Source of the DNA: Paraburkholderia phenazinium | GTDB lineage: Bacteria > Pseudomonadota > Gammaproteobacteria > Burkholderiales > Burkholderiaceae | Length of the DNA: 64,000 nt | Assembly (NCBI RefSeq): GCF_900142845.1 | Contig: NZ_FSRU01000002.1 | Span: 2,170,001-2,234,000 of the forward strand | Reading direction: 5' to 3' | Shown here: positions 9,831 through 17,016 of the stretch, piece after piece | How positions within the stretch are numbered: the first letter of the stretch is position 1 | How the letters are laid out: each line of letters starts with the position of its first letter | Notes under the pieces: model-generated | Seen by the model: the letters and a program-made list of their open reading frames with translations, nothing else | Databases searched by the model: none | Told to the model about the DNA's origin: nothing | Translations under genes and position numbers: made by a program

Positions 9831-10544
9831 ATGAGCGACCCTACCCCCCTGCCGCAGCGCGAAGACGAAGACGCCTCGATCGGCCTTTGCCAGGCGGTCC
9901 TGTTCGACCTTGACGGCACCCTGGCCGACACGGCGCCCGACCTGGCCGCAGCCGTCAACAAGATGCGCCACGAGCGCGGCCTCGAGATGGTGCCGCTCGA
10001 CGACCTGCGACCGCTGGCATCGGCCGGCGCACGCGGGCTGATTGGCGGCGCCTTCGGCATTGGGCCGGAGCACCCCGAGTTCGCGGCGATGCGCGAAGAG
10101 TTTCTCGCCAACTACGAAGCCGACCTGTGTATCGAAACCACGCTGTTCCAGGGCATCGACGCCGTGCTCGATGAACTGGACGCGCGCGGCGTGCGCTGGG
10201 GCATCGTCACCAACAAGGTGGCGCGCCTGACCGATCCGCTCGTCGCCCTGCTGGGGCTGGATCTGCGGGCCGGCTGCGTGGTCAGCGGCGACACGACCCC
10301 GCACTCGAAGCCCCATCCCGCGCCGCTGCTGCACGCGGCCCGGATGCTGGACCTCGCGCCGGAGCGAGTCGTCTACGTGGGAGACGACTTGCGCGACATC
10401 CAGGCGGGCTTCGCCGCGGGCATGGTGACGGTCGCAGCCGCCTACGGCTACTGCGGCAACGACATTCCCCCGACCCGCTGGCATGCGCAGCATGTGGTCC
10501 AGTCGCCGGCCGAACTGCAAAAGCTGCTGCGCGAGATCAGTTGA
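9831..10544 (+). CDS. gph: Phosphoglycolate phosphatase (HAD superfamily)
   Basis: 237 aa from ATG 9831 (MSDPTPLPQRED). It hydrolyses 2-phosphoglycolate to glycolate. HAD motif I is AVLFDLDGTLADT with the nucleophilic Asp. Motif II/III elements are GIVTNKVARL and PHSKPHPAP (the conserved Lys), and motif IV is YVGDDLRDIQAG. A helical cap lies between motifs I and II. It follows ubiG, as in many proteobacteria where this HAD protein is annotated Gph. Relatives such as N-acetylmuramic acid 6-phosphate phosphatase (MupP) share the same ubiG-linked position, so that specificity is possible. Confidence 0.88.
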   Translation: MSDPTPLPQREDEDASIGLCQAVLFDLDGTLADTAPDLAAAVNKMRHERGLEMVPLDDLRPLASAGARGLIGGAFGIGPEHPEFAAMREEFLANYEADLCIETTLFQGIDAVLDELDARGVRWGIVTNKVARLTDPLVALLGLDLRAGCVVSGDTTPHSKPHPAPLLHAARMLDLAPERVVYVGDDLRDIQAGFAAGMVTVAAAYGYCGNDIPPTRWHAQHVVQSPAELQKLLREIS

Positions 10545-10666
10545 ACAGGCTGCCGGCTGGCGGCCTTGGTGAACCCGGCGGCGGTCCTATCCAAAGACAG
10601 CCAGGACAGGGCTGTCAATCTATTGTAAAATCTACTTTGGTTCAGAAGTTTTGGGCAACAAACCGC

Positions 10667-11036
10667 GGGGGCGACCTGGTTTCGACAGGGGTTGCGAAGC
10701 GGCTAGGGCATACCGAGGACCCGTCACCTCGTTAATCAATGGGAAAAACGTAACTGCAAACGACGAAACGTTCGCACTGGCAGCCTAAGGGCCGCCGTCC
10801 TCTGCCTAGTTTACTGACGGGCTAGAGTCGCAAGACCGGTAGCAATACCGACAGAGGTCATATACGTCAGTTAAGCCTTGGCGGCGTCACGACGCCTGGG
10901 TCGAAAACCTAGTGAATCGCCGTCATGCAGCGTGTTCGTCCGCGTCGTGGTGGTTAAATCAAATGACAGAACTAAGTATGTAGAACTAGTCGTAGAGTGC
11001 TTCTGGACGCGGGTTCGATTCCCGCCGCCTCCACCA
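10667..11036 (+). ncRNA. ssrA: tmRNA (transfer-messenger RNA)
   Basis: 370 nt. The 5' acceptor strand GGGGGCG (10667-10673) pairs with CGCCTCC before ACCA at the 3' end (11036). The T-arm GGGTTCGATTCCC is at 11011-11023. The conserved ssrA opening GACCTGGTTTCGACAGGGG follows the acceptor. The resume reading frame GCA…TAA at 10756-10788 encodes the tag ANDETFALAA, as expected for Burkholderiaceae. It rescues stalled ribosomes and tags the nascent chains for proteolysis. Confidence 0.97.
10756..10788 (+). other. tmRNA tag-peptide reading frame
   Basis: GCA AAC GAC GAA ACG TTC GCA CTG GCA GCC TAA, encoding ANDETFALAA and stop. The C-terminal LAA is the ClpXP-recognised end. Confidence 0.95.
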
Positions 11037-11068
11037 AACACCCTGCAAGTGGCAACACTGTTTTACTG

Positions 11069-11104
11069 GAAACCCCGACAGCGTCAGGCTCTCGGGGGTT
11101 TTTG
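11069..11104 (+). terminator. Terminator after ssrA
   Basis: AACCCCGA (11071-11078) pairs with TCGGGGGTT (11092-11100), followed by TTTT. The loop is about 13 nt. Confidence 0.8.
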
Positions 11105-11205
11105 CTGGGTACTGCGTTAGCTCGGCGGACGCGCAGATGCACCCCATCGGCAAGACACGAGAAGCTTGAGCCAAGTCATATCCATACCGTCAAGAACTGC
11201 TTTTG

Positions 11206-11231
11206 CTAAACTTTAGCGAGCTAAACTTTAG
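11206..11231. promoter_or_regulatory. Tandem palindromic operator candidate upstream of fic
   Basis: CTAAACTTTAG occurs twice, at 11206-11216 and 11221-11231, exactly 15 bp apart start to start. Each copy is a CTAAA-N-TTTAG palindrome. They stand out from the GC-rich background, 75-100 bp before the Fic start. The Fic protein carries a C-terminal winged helix, so autoregulation is a reasonable inference. Confidence 0.55.
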
Positions 11232-11304
11232 TTAGCCGGATTGCTATTAAAGTTTCGATAGCAGCCTCCGGTCTGATTAAACTCTTTGGCCCCAGCCTTT
11301 AGTT

Positions 11305-12495
11305 ATGACAGAACGAATCGCTGGCGACTACGTTGACGGCTCACTCGCCGCCGAACGCTATAAAGCGTTTGTTCCCCGTCCCCTGCCGCCTGATCCGCCC
11401 ATCGCGATTGACTCGACCATGTTCATACTGCTCGAGGGTGCGAATCGCGCTCTCGGCAGATTGGACGGACTGGCGGCCCTGTTCCCCGACCCGGATCTGT
11501 TCATCTATTTCTGCGTTCGAAAGGAAGCGCTGCTATCCAGCCAGATCGAAGGCACCCAGTCGTCACTGTCCGATCTGCTTTTATTCGAGAATGATGAAGT
11601 ACCCGGCGTCCCGCTGGACGATGTTCAGGAGGTGTCCTGCTACGTTGCGGCGATGAACTATGGCTTGGAGCGTATCAGGGCCAATTTCCCTTTGTCATTG
11701 CGGCTGCTGCGTGAGATTCACGGCAAACTGCTCAATAACGGGCGAGGAGCCGAGAAGGACCCAGGTGAGTTTCGGCGTCAGCAAAACTGGATTGGCGGGA
11801 GTCGGCCGAGTCTGGCGATGTTCGTGCCCCCACCTCCGGATCGCCTGATGCAATGCCTGGGAGACTTCGAGCGTTTCCTGCACGCCGATCCGCCAGCGGT
11901 CCCCCTGCTGGTCAAAGCAGCCATGGCACATGCCCAGTTTGAAACGATCCACCCGTTTTTAGACGGTAACGGACGCCTTGGACGCCTGCTCATCGCGCTT
12001 CTCCTCTGTGCGGAGGACGCCATGTCGCAGCCAATTTTGTACCTCAGCCTGTACTTCAAGGCCAACCGCAACGAATACTACGAACGGCTGCAGCCTGTCC
12101 GGGAAAAAGCCGACTGGGAAGGTTGGATCAATTTCTTCCTGCAAGGCGTCAAAGAGACTTCCGAACAAGCGGCGGACGCGGGCCGACGGATCTTGAGTAT
12201 CTTCGACGAAGACCGCAAAGCGATCGAACAGTTGGGCCGAGCCAGTGGGTCCGCCGCGCGATTGTTCCAGGCGCTGCAACGCAGGCCCATGTTGACCATT
12301 CCAGCCGCAGCTGAAAAACTGCAACTGTCTCAACCGGCAGTCACTGCTGCATTTGCAAACCTGATCGAATTGAAGATCGCCAGCGAAGTTACCGGGAAGC
12401 AACGTGGACGGGTTTTTGTCTACAGTCGCTATCTGGCAGAACTTGCACAGGGAACCGAGCCTATCAGGCGGTATCCAACGACACTCCCCACATGA
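11305..12495 (+). CDS. Fic/DOC family protein with C-terminal winged helix
   Basis: 396 aa. Fic proteins transfer AMP (or a related group) from a nucleotide to target hydroxyls. The active-site loop HPFLDGNGRLGR is complete (His216, Asp220, Asn222, Arg224). An N-terminal inhibitory helix motif S78-xxx-E82-G83 (SSQIEGTQSS) marks a class II, self-inhibited Fic. The N-terminal Fic_N region covers ~10-100, the Fic core ~115-260, and a winged helix-turn-helix ~315-375 (LTIPAAAEKLQLSQPAVTAAFANLIEL). It lies just downstream of ssrA, a common insertion neighbourhood. The stop overlaps the start of the next gene (ATGA). The cellular target cannot be told from the sequence. Confidence 0.93.
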   Translation: MTERIAGDYVDGSLAAERYKAFVPRPLPPDPPIAIDSTMFILLEGANRALGRLDGLAALFPDPDLFIYFCVRKEALLSSQIEGTQSSLSDLLLFENDEVPGVPLDDVQEVSCYVAAMNYGLERIRANFPLSLRLLREIHGKLLNNGRGAEKDPGEFRRQQNWIGGSRPSLAMFVPPPPDRLMQCLGDFERFLHADPPAVPLLVKAAMAHAQFETIHPFLDGNGRLGRLLIALLLCAEDAMSQPILYLSLYFKANRNEYYERLQPVREKADWEGWINFFLQGVKETSEQAADAGRRILSIFDEDRKAIEQLGRASGSAARLFQALQRRPMLTIPAAAEKLQLSQPAVTAAFANLIELKIASEVTGKQRGRVFVYSRYLAELAQGTEPIRRYPTTLPT

Positions 12496-13274
12496 AATCA
12501 CGCCTCCCAACCCTGCTCACCACAACCCTCCTCTGCGGCTCGCTATTCACCCAAACCGCGCAGGCTGTCGACCTCCACGTCATGAACTCCGGCGGCTTCA
12601 CCGCTGCCTATCAGCTACTGGCGCCGAAGTTCGAAGCAAAAACGGCAGACACGCTGAACATTGCCTACGGACCGTCCATGGGCAACTCGCCCGAGGCGAT
12701 TCCCAACCGTCTCGAGCGCAAGGAACCCGCCGACGCCGTCATCATGGTGGGCTACGCGCTCGACAAGCTGATCGCCGAGGGCAAGATCATCCCCGGCTCG
12801 CGGGTCGAATTAGCGGACTCGCGCATCGGCATGGCGGTTCGCGCAGGCGAACCCAAGCCGGACATCGGCAGCGTGGAAGCATTCAGGACGACCTTGCTGG
12901 AGGCAAAGTCGGTGGCGTATTCGGATAGCGCGAGCGGCGTCTATATCCAGAATCAGCTCTTCGAGAAAATGGGCATCGAAGCGCAGCTCAAGCCGAAAGC
13001 CACGATGATCCCAAAGATTCCTGTGGGCTCGGTCGTGGCCAAGGGGGACTATCAACTGGGATTCCAGCAGGTCAGCGAGTTGTTACCGGTGCCGGGCATC
13101 GAGTTCGTCGGGAAGATTCCTGAGTCGCTGCAATCGGTCACCCGTTATGCGGCCGGCATTCCGGTGGGTGCCGCTCATCCGCGTGAGGCCAAGCAGTTCC
13201 TCGACTTCCTGGCCTCGCCCGAGGCCGCGCCTGATGTGGCCAGCACCGGTCTCGATCCGCTAGCCGCGCACTAG
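12492..13274 (+). CDS. ModA-like periplasmic substrate-binding protein (orphan)
   Basis: 260 aa. The signal peptide is MKSRLPTLLTTTLLCGSLFT with cleavage near AQA-VDL. The mature part is a type II periplasmic binding protein resembling molybdate-binding ModA. It has LHVMNSGGFTAAYQLLAPKFE, DAVIMVGYALDKLIAEGKI, SVAYSDSASGVYIQNQLFEKMGI, GDYQLGFQQVSELLPVPGIEFVG and a C-terminal AAGIPVGAAHPREAKQFLDFLASPEA. No permease or ATPase gene is adjacent, so it may serve a transporter elsewhere or have another ligand. Its ATG overlaps the fic stop by 4 bp, which implies translational coupling. The nearby fds operon needs molybdenum, but the connection is only suggestive. Confidence 0.85.
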   Translation: MKSRLPTLLTTTLLCGSLFTQTAQAVDLHVMNSGGFTAAYQLLAPKFEAKTADTLNIAYGPSMGNSPEAIPNRLERKEPADAVIMVGYALDKLIAEGKIIPGSRVELADSRIGMAVRAGEPKPDIGSVEAFRTTLLEAKSVAYSDSASGVYIQNQLFEKMGIEAQLKPKATMIPKIPVGSVVAKGDYQLGFQQVSELLPVPGIEFVGKIPESLQSVTRYAAGIPVGAAHPREAKQFLDFLASPEAAPDVASTGLDPLAAH

Positions 13275-13356
13275 CAAGCAATCCGTACCAGCAAAGCGAA
13301 GCCCGTGCGTGGCGGTGGCGCGAAGGTGCGGCAGCACCATGCCGCGCCAATGCGCG

Positions 13357-13623
13357 TTACTGATCCTGCGGGCACTGCAGATTGCAACCGTCCGGGTCAC
13401 CGTTGTCGCCCTTGCGGCGCATGGCGGACTTCTTGTCGGACTGGTACTTGTTGGACGGCGCCGATGCCGCGAACGGCAGTTGCGGATGCTCCTGCAGATG
13501 GAATTCATCGTCCAGAATGCCGCCCGGCACGCCCGGCGAATTTTGCGCAAAAGCAATGGACACTGTGGCGCACAACGCGCCTGCCGTCACGGCCACGGCA
13601 CAGGCTTTGAAAAGAACGTTCAT
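13357..13623 (-). CDS. Small exported protein of unknown function
   Basis: 88 aa. The signal peptide is LFKACAVAVTAGALCATVSI with cleavage after AFA. A short mature region contains PGVPGGILDDEFHLQEHPQLPF and a charged C-terminus ending CNLQCPQDQ, with a CxxxC pair. I do not recognise a family. It stands alone between the convergent ModA-like gene and the co-oriented ModE-type regulator. The clean signal peptide and codon use argue that it is real. No function can be assigned. Confidence 0.6.
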   Translation of the reverse strand: MNVLFKACAVAVTAGALCATVSIAFAQNSPGVPGGILDDEFHLQEHPQLPFAASAPSNKYQSDKKSAMRRKGDNGDPDGCNLQCPQDQ

Positions 13624-13734
13624 GTCGATCCGGCGCGGTGTGGCCGCGCAGTTGAGGCTAAATCATAAGACTACAGAGTATCTCATACCACTCTGCGACG
13701 CAGCGGCAGGCCCCTGCGCGCTTGTTACAGCCGC

Positions 13735-14814
13735 TTACCCGACGGTCGCGCCGAGCCCTTCGTCGAGTTCCAGCAAGGTGCCGCAATCCTGTGGATTGTA
13801 GCCTTCCAGCCGCGCCACCCCGCTCTTGAAGGCAACGCTACGCAGCATGTCGATGACCGTGACAAGCGGCGCGCGCTCCAGCGCCGCCCGGTCGCATGCG
13901 AAGTAATAGTCTTCGTCGACGATCGGCACGAAATCGAGGCCGAAGTGATGCGCGGCCGGCTCGACGCCGAATCCCACATCGGCCATGCCGCTGGCGACAA
14001 ACGCGGCAATCGCCGAATGCGTCAGCTCCGTCGACGCATAGCCGTTGACCCGATCCGGATCGACACCCACGCGGCGCAGCGCCAGATCGAGCAGCATCCG
14101 CGTGCCGGATCCCGGCTGGCGGTTCACGAAGCGGATGTCGTCGCGCGCGAGATCGCCCAGTCCATTGATCCGCTTCGGGTTGCCCTTCGACAGAAACAGG
14201 CCCTGCTTGCGCTGCGTGAGGTGAAGCAGCACATGGCGCTCGGGATCGAGCCAGCGCCGGTAGGTATCGGCACAGGCAGCGCGAAACTCGCCGCGCGGCA
14301 GATGGAAGCCGGCCAAGTCGCACTCGCCGCGCGCCAATGCGGTGACCGCATCCGCGCTGTCGCGATACTTGATGTCGACGGGCACGTCATCGGCCACCAG
14401 CGCCGTGACCAGCGCTGCTACGGCATAGCCGTGCGAAGCGTGAATCCGTACATCGTCGGCGGGCGGCGCGAGCCATCGGTTCAGGTCGCTCGCCACCTCG
14501 CTCGCCAGCGCCCGCATGTTGCCGTCGAGCCGCTCGCTGCACAGCCGCTGCGCGCGCAACACGGCCTGGCCGAGTTCCGACAGCACCGAGCCGCGCCCAC
14601 GCTCCTTGGCGATCAACGGACCGCCCAGCCGCTCCTCGATACTGCGCAGCAAACCCCATGCGTGACGGTAGGACAAACCCTTAAGCGTCGCCGCCTGGGC
14701 AATGCTGCCGGCTTCGTCGACGAGCGCCAAAAGCTGCACGACGTCCGTCAGGCTGGCTTCGCGGCCGTCCGGGTCGCGGACAACCAGCTGTGCGTGGCAT
14801 TCGATCCTGATCAT
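13735..14814 (-). CDS. ModE-like HTH / periplasmic-binding-protein-like one-component regulator of fds
   Basis: 359 aa. The N-terminal winged helix (~15-85) resembles ModE/LysR: LTDVVQLLALVDEAGSIAQAA, LKGLSYRHAWGLLRSIEERL and GPLIAKERGRGSVLSELG. The rest (~115-355) is a substrate-binding-protein-like domain (VRIHASHGYAVAALV, DLAGFHLPRGEF, RFVNRQPGSGTRMLLD, ADVGFGVEPAAHHFGLDFVPI). This layout is shared by regulators that sense molybdate or pathway metabolites. It is divergent from fdsG, with a 134-bp shared control region holding repeated AAGTGCA elements, so control of formate dehydrogenase is the likely role (inference). Confidence 0.85.
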   Translation of the reverse strand: MIRIECHAQLVVRDPDGREASLTDVVQLLALVDEAGSIAQAATLKGLSYRHAWGLLRSIEERLGGPLIAKERGRGSVLSELGQAVLRAQRLCSERLDGNMRALASEVASDLNRWLAPPADDVRIHASHGYAVAALVTALVADDVPVDIKYRDSADAVTALARGECDLAGFHLPRGEFRAACADTYRRWLDPERHVLLHLTQRKQGLFLSKGNPKRINGLGDLARDDIRFVNRQPGSGTRMLLDLALRRVGVDPDRVNGYASTELTHSAIAAFVASGMADVGFGVEPAAHHFGLDFVPIVDEDYYFACDRAALERAPLVTVIDMLRSVAFKSGVARLEGYNPQDCGTLLELDEGLGATVG

Positions 14815-14892
14815 ATATGTTGACTTGCCTCCTATTGCGTAAGGGCCAGTACCCGCCTATCGTTGGCTCTACACCTACAAACGAATGAAGCA

Positions 14893-14922
14893 TAAGTGCA
14901 CACTTTATGAAAGACAAGTGCA
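14893..14922. promoter_or_regulatory. Repeated AAGTGCA operator candidate upstream of fds
   Basis: TAAGTGCA (14893-14900) and CAAGTGCA (14915-14922) are direct repeats exactly 22 bp apart, about two helical turns. They lie in an AT-rich stretch between the regulator and fdsG. Binding by the divergent regulator is inferred from the position only. Confidence 0.4.
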
Positions 14923-14948
14923 TATTAGACTTCGGAGGAGTCCCCACT

Positions 14949-15446
14949 TTGCACGATTCCAACGCGATCGCGCCTGAGCCACTGGTGCAGCGTCACGCGC
15001 AACCCGGCCGCTCGCTGCTTGCCGTACTGCACGCCATCCAGGATGAACTCGGCTTTGTGCCGCCGGATACCGTGGCACCACTCGCCCGCGCAATGAACCT
15101 GTCGCGCGCGGAAGTCCACGGTGTGCTGACCTATTACCACCACTTTCGCACCCATCCCGCTGCGCCCGTCACCGTGCAACTGTGCCGCGCCGAAGCGTGC
15201 CGCAGCATGGGCACCGAGGCGCTTGCGCAGCACATCGAGGCGCGCACCGGCTGCCGCTTCGACAGCGCACATCAACATCAAGACGCGGAAGGCGCAGCGG
15301 TCGGACTGGAATCGGTGTATTGCCTTGGTCAGTGCGCGCTGTCGCCGGCCTTGACGATCAACGGCACGTTGCACGCGAAAGTGACACCCCAGAAGTTCGA
15401 CGCGCTGCTCGCGGCCGCGACGAAGCGGGTGGAGGAAACCGCATGA
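14949..15446 (+). CDS. fdsG: NAD-dependent formate dehydrogenase gamma subunit
   Basis: 165 aa from TTG 14949, or 179 aa from ATG 14907. I prefer TTG because GGAGGAG (14934-14940) lies 8 nt before it and the ATG has no ribosome-binding site. NuoE-like thioredoxin-fold [2Fe-2S] subunit that passes electrons from the diaphorase FdsB. It has LLAVLHAIQDELGFVP, AEVHGVLTYYHHFRTHP, cluster ligands in QLCRAEACRSMG and VYCLGQCALSP. First gene of the fds operon; its stop overlaps the fdsB start (ATGA). The complex oxidises formate to CO2 with NAD+ in the cytoplasm. Confidence 0.92.
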   Translation: MHDSNAIAPEPLVQRHAQPGRSLLAVLHAIQDELGFVPPDTVAPLARAMNLSRAEVHGVLTYYHHFRTHPAAPVTVQLCRAEACRSMGTEALAQHIEARTGCRFDSAHQHQDAEGAAVGLESVYCLGQCALSPALTINGTLHAKVTPQKFDALLAAATKRVEETA

Positions 15447-17002
15447 CGCGCATTTACATCCCTCGCGATTCCGCAGCGCTTGCGCTCGGCGCCGACGCGC
15501 TCGCCGACGCGATTGCCCATGAAGCGGCGCAACGCGGCATCGCCATCGAACTGATCCGCAACGGTTCGCGCGGCTTGCTGTGGCTCGAGCCGCTCGTCGA
15601 AGTAGTCACGCCGCGCGGGCGGATCGGCTATGCGAATGTCGACGCCGCAGACGTCGTCTCCTTGTTCGACGCGGGCTTCATTGAGGGCGGCGCTCATCCG
15701 AACCATGTGGGTGTCGTCGACGAGATTCCTTATCTGCAAAGGCAGCAGCGCCTGACCTTTGCCCGCATCGGCATTACCGATCCGTTATCGACCGACGACT
15801 ACCTCGCCCACGGCGGCCTTGAAGGTCTGAAGCGGGCGCTCGCCGCCGACGGCGATGCCGCCTGCGAAGCCCTGATCGAATCGGGCTTGCGCGGCCGCGG
15901 CGGTGCGGCGTTCCCCGCCGGCATCAAATGGCGTACTGTGCGTGGCGCCAGCGCGCCCCAGAAGTACATCGTCTGCAACGCCGACGAAGGCGATTCCGGC
16001 ACCTTCTCCGACCGTCTGATCATGGAGAGCGATCCGTATGTGCTGATCGAAGGCATGATCATCGCGGGGATCGTGACGGGCGCGACGCTCGGCTATATCT
16101 ACGTGCGCAGCGAGTATCCGCATTCGATCGCGACGCTCGAAGCCGCCATCCAGCGCGCCCGCGACGCCGGCTGGCTCGGCGACAGCGTGCTCGGTTCGGC
16201 TCACCGTTTCGAACTGGAAGTCGCCAAAGGCGCGGGCGCCTATGTCTGCGGCGAAGAAACCGCGCTGCTCGAATCGCTCGAAGGCAAGCGCGGCATCGTG
16301 CGGGCCAAGCCGCCCGTGCCGGCGCTGGTGGGCCTGTTCGGACAACCCACCGTCATCAACAACGTCATCACGCTCGCCACGGTGCCGATCATCTTCGCGC
16401 GCGGCGCCGCGTTCTATAAAAACTTCGGCATGGGCCGCTCGCGCGGCACCCTGCCGTTTCAGCTCGCCGGCAACGTGAAGCAAGGCGGACTCGTCGAACT
16501 CGCGTTCGGGGTCACGCTGCGCGAGCTGCTGTACGACTATGGCGGCGGCACCGCGAGCGGCCGGCCGGCGCGCGCCGTCCAGGTGGGCGGCCCGCTCGGC
16601 ACCTATCTGCCGGAAAGCCAATGGGACATTCCGCTGGACTACGAAGCGTACGCGGCGGTCGGCGCCGTGGTCGGTCACGGCGGCATTGTCGTGCACGACG
16701 ACACCTCGAATCTCGCGGAGCTCGCGCAATATGCCATGCATTTCTGTGCGCTCGAATCGTGCGGCAAATGCACGCCATGCCGGATCGGTTCGACGCGCGG
16801 CGTCGAGGTGATCGCGCGGATTCGCAACGGCGATACGTCGACGCGGCAAGTGCAACTGCTGCGCGACCTGTGCGACACGATGGTGTCCGGTTCGCTCTGC
16901 GCGATGGGCGGCATGACGCCCTACCCGGTGCTGTCCGCACTCGACCACTTTCCCGAAGACTTCGGTCTCGACACCGTCCAGCCCAAAGCGGCGGCGGCCT
17001 GA
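15443..17002 (+). CDS. fdsB: NAD-dependent formate dehydrogenase beta (diaphorase) subunit
   Basis: 519 aa from ATG 15443, with GGAGGAA upstream and a 4-bp overlap with fdsG. NuoF-like flavoprotein that reduces NAD+. It has an N-terminal thioredoxin-like extension (~1-115) and the FMN/NADH glycine loop GLRGRGGAAFPAG (~148-160). IVCNADEGDSGTFSDR is the FMN-binding stretch. The [4Fe-4S] ligands are Cys440, Cys443 and Cys446 (SCGKCTPC), with the fourth at about Cys486 (GSLCAMGG). The frame is open further upstream, but the conserved N-terminus and ribosome-binding site fix this start. Confidence 0.95.
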   Translation: MTRIYIPRDSAALALGADALADAIAHEAAQRGIAIELIRNGSRGLLWLEPLVEVVTPRGRIGYANVDAADVVSLFDAGFIEGGAHPNHVGVVDEIPYLQRQQRLTFARIGITDPLSTDDYLAHGGLEGLKRALAADGDAACEALIESGLRGRGGAAFPAGIKWRTVRGASAPQKYIVCNADEGDSGTFSDRLIMESDPYVLIEGMIIAGIVTGATLGYIYVRSEYPHSIATLEAAIQRARDAGWLGDSVLGSAHRFELEVAKGAGAYVCGEETALLESLEGKRGIVRAKPPVPALVGLFGQPTVINNVITLATVPIIFARGAAFYKNFGMGRSRGTLPFQLAGNVKQGGLVELAFGVTLRELLYDYGGGTASGRPARAVQVGGPLGTYLPESQWDIPLDYEAYAAVGAVVGHGGIVVHDDTSNLAELAQYAMHFCALESCGKCTPCRIGSTRGVEVIARIRNGDTSTRQVQLLRDLCDTMVSGSLCAMGGMTPYPVLSALDHFPEDFGLDTVQPKAAAA

Positions 17003-17016
17003 CGATGGAGCCCACC

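Noticed and set aside
11031..11104. Possible attL-type site at the ssrA 3' end
   Set aside because: No integrase and no duplicated ssrA 3' end were found in the window, so it is only a neighbourhood remark.
16621..17016. Upstream extension of the fdsA frame
   Set aside because: Overlaps the 3' half of fdsB in another frame; the ribosome-binding site and conserved start are at 17017.
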